NCBI RefSeq assembly: GCF_016545825.1
Contig: NC_052613.1
Span: forward strand, 7,688,001-7,752,000
Direction: 5' to 3'
Source of the DNA: Eucalyptus grandis
Lineage: Eukaryota; Streptophyta; Magnoliopsida; Myrtales; Myrtaceae
DNA: 64,000 nt
Part shown: positions 55,478 to 64,000 of the stretch, piece by piece
How positions within the stretch are numbered: the first letter of the stretch is position 1
How the letters are laid out: each line of letters opens with the position of its first letter
The notes under the pieces: model-generated
The model's input: the letters and a program-made list of their open reading frames with translations, nothing else
Told to the model about the DNA's origin: nothing
The model's database searches: none
Program-made: the position numbers and the translations under genes

Positions 55478-56170
55478 TCAAAAGTCACCTATTTCAAGAG
55501 AAATGTCCAGATCTTCAAGTCCACCAAAGTCGTCGGGATTATAACCACCGCGGACGGCCGAGTTTTCCAGGCGGTTAGATAAATATAAAAGGTAACCCAT
55601 ACTGAACTCACAATCATTAAGACCGGAGCTTGTGGGATCAGATGCACCGCCGGCGGCCGGTTGACCGGCGAATCACCATGGCCGACAGAATCCTTGCAGA
55701 GAGCCCAAAGTAAAGGATGAGAATCTTTGAAATTCTGTAAAATCGAATCGATCTCCTCGTCGGAAAGAATCTCAGGAACCGATGGATGGTTCTCCCAATT
55801 CCCCGATCGCTTCCGCGCATAAGCGAGACGGGCCTCGTACTTTGCGACTACGGACTGTAAATCCTCCTTGGCCGTGCATGCATCGCACTCTTGCTTGACC
55901 AAGTCCTCTTCCCACTCTCTCAGACCCGTTGACGAAGTAACCTTGCTCTTGCGACGAGCAATGTTGGAGTCTATCAGCTTCCCCCTCTGGTAGCTGCAGT
56001 AGAAGGTCCTGGCTGTGGAGGACCAGACTCCGAGGAAGAGGTCAAAGTCGGTGAGTATGGCGAGTTCCCTGGCCTTCTTGAAGAGGGTCGGGCACCTCTT
56101 CGAAAACGCCACGTGCCGCTTCTGCGGGTCGGCGATCCCTGATGATTTCGGTTTGCCGAGGCTTGCCCAT
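55478..56170 (-). pseudogene. Type I M-alpha MADS-box locus 3, two frameshifts
   Basis: TATA at 56243-56250 and ATG at 56168-56170 mirror genes 1 and 2. The ATG frame gives MGKPRQTEIIR, then one extra G in a GGG run (56137-56139) throws it off. The +1 frame continues the MADS domain: IADPQKRHVAFSKRCPTLFK, KARELAILTDFDLFLGVWSS. The tail has KQECDACTAKEDLQSVVAKY and ARLAYARKRSGNWENHPS, equivalent to KxDCxSLIMKY...FxNxPS in genes 1 and 2. Near 55655-55668 the frame changes again; the ancestral C-terminus AGGASDPTSSGLND ... ENSAVRGGYNPDDFGGLEDL ends at a TGA at 55478-55480. The long frame at 55489-56112 therefore has a wrong end and no ATG. It keeps the best MADS basic helix of the three. Confidence 0.7.
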
Positions 56171-56242
56171 TGTCTTCAGAGAGAGAGTAGTTGCAGGTGA
56201 TCTGAAGAGTGTTCTTGATGGAAGCTTGCTTCGAAAAGTTCG

Positions 56243-56250
56243 TTTTTATA
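56243..56250 (-). promoter_or_regulatory. TATA box of MADS locus 3
   Basis: TTTATAAAAACG on the minus strand, about 75 bases before the ATG. The LTR of copia B begins about 85 bases further upstream, so most of the original promoter has been displaced. Confidence 0.6.
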
Positions 56251-56334
56251 AAGACGAGCGGAAGTGAAAACGAAGCCATGGTCGCACAGGAAAATTTCCG
56301 GTTTCTGACCGGGGTACGGGAACCTTGGACCTCG

Positions 56335-56847
56335 TGTGAAGAAACAAAGAACAAAAAACACAAGATGTAGAAGAAAGATTTCTGTATTTCTTGAATCAAA
56401 GAGCAAAGCATACATTCAACTGAGAGCTTCTACTTCTGCTCTACAATTACTCTCTTCGTCTCTCTCTTTCTATGCTATACTCTATATTCGATCTACACAC
56501 TGAAAAACAAAGTACAAGAGACTTGAGGAAGAAGATGATAAAAAAATGAACAGACTCAACACTGGCTTAACAACTTCGGTTTTATATCTAATAGAATAAC
56601 CGCCCTAATGTATTAGAACACGTGTGTTTACTTTTGAAGTCTTCAAGCTCTACAAACACGTGTGATGAAAAAAACACTCTCTCTTCATGTCGGTCTTGGA
56701 TTCACTATCTTCAATGCTTCTTCCTTATAGCCACGAGCATAGCATCAGTCATCATGAGCACAACATCAGCAGTCACGAACTTCTTTTTCAGCTTCTTTTT
56801 CCTTATGCATTGCCACAGATGTTGTCTTCAATTCACTATCTTTAACA
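56335..56847 (-). repeat. 3' LTR of copia B
   Basis: 513 bases, TG...CA ends, partner of 61388-61906. It lies about 165 bases from the MADS locus 3 ATG, in the same transcriptional sense. Confidence 0.9.
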
Positions 56848-56999
56848 TCCCCCCACAAATTGGGAGGGGGTAAACACCCCAAGCCCAATTTGGTGCGAAG
56901 AGTAAAATGTAGGAAGCGAGGTAAAGATTTTGTAAAGATGTCTGCAATTTGGCAAGTACTGGGAGTATAAGAGACAATTAAGGATCTGGAAGCAACCTT

Positions 57000-57860
57000 T
57001 TCACGAACAAAATGAAAGTCTACTTCAATATGCTTTATGCGAGCATGTAAAACAACGTTAAGTGAGAGAGCAATAGCTAACTTCTTGTCACAAAAGAGAG
57101 ATGTTGGAGCAGATAAACTGATGCCAATGTCTCGAAGTACAAAACTGACCCATGTAAGATCAACTGTAGCTGAGGCTAAAGCTCGATATTTAGCCTTTGT
57201 TGAGGAACGAGAGACTGTAGATTGTCGTTTTGCTGACCAAGAAATGAGGTTGGAGCCAAGGTATGTATAAAAACCAGTGGTAGATCACCTGGTAGTACTC
57301 CACCCTGCCCAATCAGCATTGGCAAAACCATACAAATGCATGAAGCTGTTGGAATGAATGGTTAGTCCAAGAGCAACAGTGCCTTTCACATATCGAAGAA
57401 CCCTTTTGAGCTTGTGAAAATCACCTAATGTGGGCTGCTGCATCTTTTGACAGAGAAGATTAGTGGCATAAGTAATATCTGGACGAGTTATAGTGAGATA
57501 CTGAAGTCCACCCACAAGACTTCGATACTCAAGAGGATGCTACAATAATGTGTCATTAGTTGTCATGGCTGCAGACTGTAATGAGAGAGGAGTAGAAATA
57601 GGTTTGCAGTCTTTCATATTAGCTTGAGTAAGTAGATCAAGAGCATATTTGGTCTGAGAAAGAAATAAGTCTTGTGAAGTTTGTTTAGCCTCAATTCCGA
57701 GAAAGTAATGCAGAAGACCAAGATCCTTCATATGAAATTGAAGGCTCAGTAGATGAATCAAGTGGGAAAGTAAGTGAGCTAAGCTACCAGTGAGCACAAT
57801 ATCATCTACATAGAGCAATAACAGTATGATGTCTGAGCCATGATGAAACACAAATAATGA
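57000..57860 (-). pseudogene. Copia B reverse transcriptase C-terminal half and RNase H
   Basis: 57851-57540: ILLLLYVDDIVLTGSLAHLL (YVDD box), FHMKDLGLLHYFLGIEAKQT, LSQTKYALDLLTQANMKDCK. An in-frame TAG at 57540-57542 is followed in the same frame by GGLQYLTITRPDITYATNLL and FANADWAGWSTTR (57515-57285). Another stop comes next, then the rest of RNase H to about 57000 (KRQSTVSRSSTKAKYRALAS, IKHIEVDFHFVREKV). RT catalytic residues are intact; the stops and a frameshift near 57900 prevent a complete polyprotein. Confidence 0.8.
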
Positions 57861-57946
57861 GGGATCGGTGGTGCTGCAAGAGAACTCATTCTCAAGGAGG
57901 AAGTTACTGAATTTATCAAACCAGGCTCGTGAATCAGGCTCGTGAA

Positions 57947-59700
57947 TCAGGCTCGTGGTGCTTGACGAAGACCATACAAGGATTTCTTAAGCAGACATAC
58001 ATGATGAGGCTTTTGAGGATGTATAAAACCTGGTGGCTGTTGCATATACACTATTTCATTCAAAGTGCCATGTAGGAAGGCATTCTTAACATCAAGCCGA
58101 TGGATTGGCCAATGCTTTGTCATTGCCACAAAAAGAACAATTCGAATAGTAGCATGTTTAATAACAGGACTGAAGGTCTCTGTGAAATCAATACCTTCTT
58201 CTTGATGAAACCCCTTAGCTACTAGTCTTGCTTTGAGTCTGTCAATTTGACCATCTGCAGTAAGTTTAGTTTTAAACAGCCACTTGCACCCTATGACATT
58301 CATGTGATCAATTTGAGGCACTAATTCCCATGTCTGGTTTGTGTATAAGGCATCCATTTCATCTTGCATTGCTTGATACCATCCTCTGTATGCCAGTGCA
58401 GATTTGACTGTTTTTGGTTCGAGAGGAACTTTATATTCAGCCAAGCATGCTTTTTTAGGATTAGGTTTGACTATTCCATATTTTAATCTGGATTGCATAG
58501 GATGAACAAACAATATACCTTGTGTGTTGTCTGGAGAACTGCTTTGTGCTTGATCAGTATTGATCTCTAGTAGTGCTAGCATAGAACATATTGGTTCCTT
58601 AGTATGCATTTGTGGTAATTCAGTAGAATTTGATGCATGAGTGTGGATATTATGTATCAATCCAGTATCTTGCAGATGTCCCATATGTTCATTGGACTTA
58701 GGCTGAACTTGTTCTGTAGTTATAGAGTCTAGAAAGGTTACTCCATTTATCCACTGTTTGTACAAGTTTGTACCTTGATGATACTCAGTTGGTAGTTGAT
58801 TGGTGAAAGGAAAAACTGATTCATCAAATACCACATGACGACTTACATAGACATGTCCATTAGTGGGTATAAGACATCGATATCCTTTATGTCTTTCACT
58901 ATATCCCAAAAATATGCATATAAGAGATCTTGGATCAAGCTTATGTTGTGCATAAGGTCTGAGGCAAGGATAACAAGCACATCCAAAGACCCTTAAATGT
59001 GTATAGCTTGGTTTCCGTTGGTACAATTTACTGTAGGGTGAATTCATATGGAGCTTTGAAGTAGGAAGCAGATTAATGATGTAATTTGATGTCATGAAGG
59101 CATCTACCCAGTATTTTAAGGGTACTTTGGAATGATATAGCATTGCTAGTCCTAACTCGACCACATGTCGATGTTTTCTTTTAGATAGTCCATTCTGTTC
59201 TGGTGTATAAGGACAGGAAATGTTCTGTTTAATTCCACATTGTTGTAGATAATTCTGAACTTTGTTGCTGGTGAACTCACCTCCTCCATCACACTGAAAG
59301 ATTTTGATCTTATGATCAAACTGATTCTCGACTTGCTTATGAAACATGACAAAGATGTCATAAAATTCTGACTGTTTCATTGGATACAGCCAAGCGTATC
59401 GAGAGAAATTATCCACAAAAATGACATAGTATCGAAATTTTTGAAAAGACTGAACTGGTGAGGGTCCCCAAACATCACAATGTATCTTTTCTAGGGGAGT
59501 ATTAGATGTATAGTTTGACATAGGAAAGGGTAAAGCTGAACTCTTAGCAATCTGGCAACTACTACATATGCTTTGAGTTCTTGAATTACATTGAATTAGG
59601 TGCTGACTCTACAAATACTTCATTGTTTTTAAACTGGTATGTGCCAGCCTCTGATGCCACAAGTCTTCTCCTACTTCTTTTTGAATTTGAGTGAAAAAAA
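57947..59700 (-). pseudogene. Copia B integrase and RT N-terminal half
   Basis: An open frame of 524 codons (59521-57947). Integrase: IHCDVWGPSPVQSFQKFRYY, FSRYAWLYPMKQSEFYDIFV, FQCDGGGEFTSNKVQNYLQQ and NGLSKRKHRHVVELGLAMLY (D, D, E positions present). Then the YKVPLEPKTVKSALAYRGWY linker and RT: LVPQIDHMNVIGCKWLFKTK, LDVKNAFLHGTLNEIVYMQQ and KSLYGLRQAPRA. Upstream, to 59700, the zinc-binding part (CNSRTQSICSSCQIAKSSAL) is preceded by a stop. Best-kept pol segment in the window. Confidence 0.85.
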
Positions 59701-59702
59701 AG

Positions 59703-61130
59703 TTATGTGACTTTAGGGTCGACTTGATACAGTCCCTTGACTTTCCTTCCTAGCCTCATTGTTGTATTGTTGCAGTTGTCCTTCAAATATACTCCATGTT
59801 TGTCAAAAATAAAAGAACAAGGATAATTATCTGTTAACTTCGAAATAGAAAGTAGATTTTTCTTTATTTCAAGGACTATCAATACATCATTTAGTGGTAA
59901 AGAGCTAGTTTTTGTATGCAATAAGCCATCACCAACACAGGAGATTGATAAACAAGAACCATCTCCTATCATAACAATATCGGTCCCACTATATAAAGAA
60001 CAATATTGAAGCATACCAGGGTCTGTAGAGATATGAGCTGAGGCTCCTGTATCTGGATACCATTCAGTGCCATGAGAGTCTTCAATGTGCATTGTTGCTA
60101 GTGCAATTGGTATTTCACCTGCTTGATATGAATTATCAAAGCGATACCAACATCGAAGTGCTGTATGTCCTAGTCTTTTACAGATTTGACATTCTAATGG
60201 ACTATTATTTGCTATTTTCACATTCTGCATATTCGGATCAGATGCTGCACTTTGTGGTGGATATGACTTAGTGGCTTGATACTTCTGAGAAGGATTTGCA
60301 TATGGTTTGAACCCCTGTCCATAGTTAGACCAGTTATGTGACAACTTGTTAACCGGATCTTCTTGATTCAAATTCAGGTTATTCATCCTATAATGTTGAT
60401 TTCTTCCTGTCTCAACATAGTCATTACCACAATCTCTAGTATTCATTGTACGTCCCCCGCCATAGCTATATCCTCCTCGACTATTTCCTCTTTGATTTTT
60501 GAAGTTAGAGTTTTGCACAATTCCAGCAGACTTTCTTTGGCCATAGTAGGCTAGATTAGGATTATATTGGTTCCAGAATATGTCTGTAGCCTAGTTTCAA
60601 ATCTCTCGAGCTGAGAGATAACCTCATCATAATCTGGTTGAGGTTTTAAGCAATACATTGTTGTTCTAAAACTTTCATATTCTGAACCTAATCCCTCAAG
60701 AACACCAAACATCTTGGTTATCTCATCAATAGGTTTTCCAATGGCATTAAGTTGATCACACATGGACTTAAACTCTCGAAGATAAACATTCAATGTTCTA
60801 TCTCTTTTCTGACATGCTTGCAATTTTCCCCTTAGTTCGAATTCTTTTGCCACTGACTTTTGTGTGAAACGATTAAGAAGAGTCTGCCATACCTCATATG
60901 ATGTCTCTAGCCCAATGATCAAGCTTAAAATGTTCTCAGACACTACTCCACTTATCCAAGATGAGATTAACTGATCAGTCTTCATCCAATATGTATGATC
61001 AGGATTCACCACTTCTGTTTCATTACCTTCAATCTCGACCTGCATCATTTGAGTTGGTGGTGATGTTTCGCTATTGATGAATCCAAAGAGATCCTAACTT
61101 CGCAAGAACCTGTGAAACTGTGCTTGCCAA
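59703..61130 (-). pseudogene. Copia B gag and protease
   Basis: 61048-60551 is gag: DQLISSWISGVVSENILSLI, SYEVWQTLLNRFTQKSVAKE, LNVYLREFKSMCDQLNAIGK. Sequence upstream of 61048 (FLLWQAQFHRFLRS, then a stop) shows that the true gag start lay nearer the primer site. 60518-59703, in another frame, has CQICKRLGHTALRCWYRF (zinc knuckle CxxCxxxxHxxxxC), the protease motif WYPDTGASAHIST and the pre-integrase LNDVLIVLEIKKNLLSISKL. One frameshift near 60535 separates them. Confidence 0.8.
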
Positions 61131-61387
61131 AGTAGGAAATTATCTTCAGCTAATTTTATTGTAACAAAGTTGGCTATATTGACATGGATCGGAAATGGAT
61201 ATTTTTGTATCCTTGCTGCCATTCTGTATTTCCAGAAACTTTTGAAGATATGCTTTCTCGACTACTATCAAATAGAAACCAGATTCTACTCTTGACCTTC
61301 TTGTTGTCGTCTGGATCACACAGACCCTATAAGACTTCGAGCAATATAGTAGAGGAAGCTAGAGCTCTCAGGAAAGCTCTGATACCA

Positions 61388-61906
61388 TGTGAAGAAACGA
61401 AGAACAAAAAACACAAGATGTAGAAGAAAGATTTCTGTATTTCTTGAATCAAAGAGCAAAGCATACATTCAATGAGAGCTTTTACTTGCTCTACAATTAC
61501 TCTCTTTGTCTCTCTCTTTCTATGCTATACTCTATATTCGATCTACACACACTGAAAAACAGAGTACCTTACAAGAGACTTGAGGAAGAAGATGATCAAA
61601 AAATGAACAGACTCAACACCGGTTTAACAACTTCGGTTTTATATCTAACAGAATAACCGCCCTAATGTATTAGAACACGTGTGTTTACTTTTGAAGTCTT
61701 CAAGCTCTACAAACACGTTTGATGAAAAAAACAGACTCTCTCTTCATGTCGGTCTTGGATTCACTATCTTCAATGCTTCTTCCTTATAGCCACGAGCATA
61801 GCATCAGTCATCATGAGCACATCATCAGCAGTCACGAACTTCTTTTTCAGCTTCTTTTTCCTTATGCATTGCCACAGATGCTGTCTTCAATTCACTATCT
61901 TTAACA
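61388..61906 (-). repeat. 5' LTR of copia B
   Basis: 519 bases; primer-binding site at 61376-61387 on the minus strand; partner of 56335-56847. Confidence 0.9.
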
Positions 61907-62615
61907 CCGCGTAGATGAACGGTAGGTAGTTGGACTGCGAAACAGCTTGCACCTCTGGTAGAAAGGGACTGAAAGAAATAAAAGGACGCGCGACTTGCCC
62001 ATTATCTATTTCTTTTCTTTTTCTCGATGGTCATTAATTTGCCTTTTTTTTTTTGTTATTTTAAATCCGCTAGGTACTAGCAACATAGCTAAAAGTAGAT
62101 ATTGGGACAACCTAATAAATCACAAATATATTGCATTTCAGGGATTAAAAAAAATTCCAAATTAAAGGAAAACTTGTCAACCTAGATAATTTTAAATACG
62201 CGGCTGTTCATGATTTTGTGTGCAAGGTGGGGATAACGAGACAAGCAAAGGCCAATGCGAGTCTTGTTCTTGGTTTGATCTTCCCCTCCCACTCGCTCTT
62301 GTATCGTTTCCTGCTTTGGAAATCACCTTTTTTTTAACCTTACCTCTCGTCCCTCCTTGCTTTTGGTCACTTCACCTAATTATCTTAACACAATCGGGGG
62401 ATTGATCATTTGACTCCCTTAACCCGTGCCCCCTTCCGGTTCGATCATTTTATGACCCTTTTTTATGTTTTCAGACCGGTTCCAAAGGTATTTGGGTTCC
62501 TAAGTCCATTTTTGACCTTATTTTCTCCACATCTACTCTTCTAGTACCGACTTCTTCCTATCTATTGTCCAACCTACTATGTTTAACACAATAAAGTGCA
62601 TATAATGGATAAATT
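61907..62615. repeat. Unit spacer beyond copia B
   Basis: 62040-62200 matches 5980-6110, 36560-36650 and 39510-39600. 62370-62460 resembles 19330-19450 and 39090-39180. No gene. Confidence 0.55.
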
Positions 62616-63500
62616 CCCAGAGCCTTGTGATATAACACAAAATATTTCAATTCGAATCACATAAATTGCCTCACCCATATCGTTCATTTCAAAGTTCTTA
62701 GAGAGGAATTTCTTGATCTCATGCAATAAACCAAGATCATTAGTAGCAAGCAACATGTCTTCAACATACAGAATCAGTGATATAAACTTGTTCCCACTAA
62801 CTTTTAGATATATATACTGATCAACAGTGTTTTCCTTAAATCCAAAGGAAGTGAAAGTATCATTAAACTTAAGATACCATTATAGGGAAGCTTGTTTAAG
62901 TCTGTATATTGACTTCTCAAGTTTACACACCATGTGTTCATTTCCTTTAACTGGAAATCCCTCTAATTGGTCCATATAAACTTCTTCATCTCAATTTCCA
63001 TTCAAAAATGCAGTTTTCACATGCATTTGTTGTAATTCTAGTTGTAATGAGCCACCATAGCTATATTAATTCTCAAAGAGTCATTCTTAGACACAGGAGA
63101 GAAGGTCTCTCTATAATCAACACCATCTTTCTAAGAAAACCTTTGGCAATGAGGCTAGCCTTGTATCTTTCGATATTGCCATTCAAGTTGCGTTTGGTCT
63201 TAAAGACCCATTTACAGCCAACTCTTTTGCAACCTTCAAGTAAATCAGCAAGGTCCAAGACTTCGTTGTGATCCATTGATTTTAACTCTTCTTTCATGGC
63301 GTCAAACTACTTAGCAAAATTAACACTTTCCATAGCCTGTGAAAATAAAATTGGATCTTCATCAATTCCTAAGTCAAATTTAGACTCATGTAAATAGACC
63401 ACATAATCACCAAAAATGGCAGATATTCTTTGCCTTTGAGACCTTCTTAATGCCACTTCCTATGATTCATCTACTGCAGGTTCATTAGCAACAACTTCAT
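62616..63500 (-). pseudogene. Ty1/copia pol fragment (RT)
   Basis: Minus strand from 63500: RRSQRQR-like text, DYVVYLHESKFDLG, then 63297-63073 MKEELKSMDHNEVLDLADLL, KRVGCKWVFKTKRNLNGNIE and RYKASLIAKGF. Further down, broken SLYGPIRG, VSGNKFISLILYVEDMLLA (YVDD changed to YVED) and FEMNDMGEAIYV to about 62620. Related to copia A but not identical. Ends abruptly at both sides, without LTRs. Confidence 0.75.
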
Positions 63501-64000
63501 TGTTAACACCTAAATTTTGGTGACCCAATCATTCATTGCATAAAAAATAAGGGATTAATTTTTAACTCCTAAACAAAAATATTAGAATTAAATTGCATAA
63601 CATATAGTTTTATGAGTATTGTTTTATTGCATTTGCATTGGACCAATAATTGATAGGTTTGACTTAATGGTTCCGAGCTTAAATTTAGTGAGTTGGACTA
63701 AGCTAGTGGTGAGAGGGAATAAGCCCAAGCCCGTTATTCTTTGATAGTCAAGAATCGACTTGAGAGGAATGACAGATTGGAAGATTGGTATATTTCGAAA
63801 AAAAATTACATTATTCTTCCAATATTCGATGAATCTTTTATATATTCATGCGGTGTATACAATAAGGGATATATTTCTTGGTAGGGGGAGGTTTCTTATG
63901 AAATATGAAGCAATTAAAAAAGGATCTTGTATGCAAAGGTGTATATTCATGGTAATATTCAGTCAATCAAAAAAACAAAAAAACAAAAAAAGAAGAAAGA
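63501..64000. other. Possible LTR or other repeat cutting the copia fragment
   Basis: At 63501 the copia reading ends at TGTTAACACCTAAATTTTGG, a TG start resembling plant LTR termini. The remainder to the window end is AT-rich and non-coding, with an A-rich simple repeat at 63966-64000. Without the other end the identity stays open. Confidence 0.35.

Larger units (their letters stand above)
56330..61911 (-). mobile_element. Ty1/copia retrotransposon B (5.57 kb), recent, nearly complete
   Basis: Element 56335-61906 with LTRs 56335-56847 and 61388-61906. Flanks CCTCG (56330-56334) and CCGCG (61907-61911) match at 4 of 5 bases. The minus strand next to the 61388 LTR shows TGGTATCAGAGC, the initiator-tRNA-Met primer site. 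The tract AATTTGTGGGGGGA precedes the 3' LTR at 56848. The LTRs are very similar with only scattered differences, so it is younger than copia A. Coding region gag-protease-integrase-RT-RNase H on the minus strand, with a handful of stops and frameshifts. It inserted upstream of MADS locus 3. Confidence 0.9.

Noticed and set aside
55489..56112. 207-codon frame taken at face value as a complete protein
   Set aside because: It starts at GTG inside the MADS domain and ends in a hydrophobic tail created by a frameshift; paralogues show the true C-terminus in another frame.

Overview
The window is plant nuclear DNA, almost certainly from a dicot. It holds intronless type I (M-alpha) MADS-box genes with plant TATA boxes, an Athila-type Ty3/gypsy element, two Ty1/copia elements, plant L1-like LINEs with an RNase H tail, tRNA-derived SINEs and Mutator-like terminal-inverted-repeat elements with 9-bp target duplications. 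I could not fix the species; a Myrtaceae tree such as Eucalyptus is only a guess. No rRNA, tRNA or CRISPR is visible.

The backbone is an old array of diverged segmental duplications that later transposons have cut apart. The repeated unit carries, all on the minus strand, a type I MADS gene, remnants of an ARM-repeat protein gene and remnants of a PARL-type (mitochondrial) rhomboid protease gene, joined by non-coding blocks that recur in the same order. Examples of matching blocks: 1-560 with 32560-33420 and 41380-42029 (continuing at 49211-49420); 1720-2480 with 33870-34570; 3970-5380 with 34700-36440 and, in part, 55478-56330; 26270-26800 with 54450-54930; 32180-32440 with 54910-55170; 19120-19350 with 38850-39330.

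Layout: 1-6400 unit A (rhomboid last exon, ARM pseudogene, MADS tail relics, MADS gene 1 at 4501-5148). 6412-7190 TIR element. 7624-18965 Athila-type element with two MULE-type insertions. 18966-20684 unit remnants. 20685-26170 LINE with a nested MULE. 26180-26804 unit remnants. 26815-32178 full-length LINE with an 11-bp target duplication and a nested antisense SINE. 32190-42029 unit B (rhomboid exons, MADS tail relic, double-MADS gene 2 at 35122-36303, 145-bp minisatellite, truncated non-LTR insertion). 42030-49210 copia element A. 49211-55400 unit C remnants with a SINE and a degenerate LINE. 55478-56170 MADS locus 3. 56335-61906 copia element B, inserted just upstream of that locus. 61907-64000 unit remnants, a copia pol fragment and a possible LTR.

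Only the MADS genes look like candidate host genes. Gene 1 keeps a recognisable MADS domain but a microsatellite interrupts its N-terminus and its tail is shifted out of frame. Gene 2 is an unbroken 393-codon frame that contains two MADS-plus-tail modules in series. The linker is derived from the former 5' leader of the second module, whose ATG has become ACG. Locus 3 has lost frame twice. Gene 2 is the most unusual object in the window. The nested transposons give a relative history: the unit duplications came before both LINEs, both copia elements and the MULEs.
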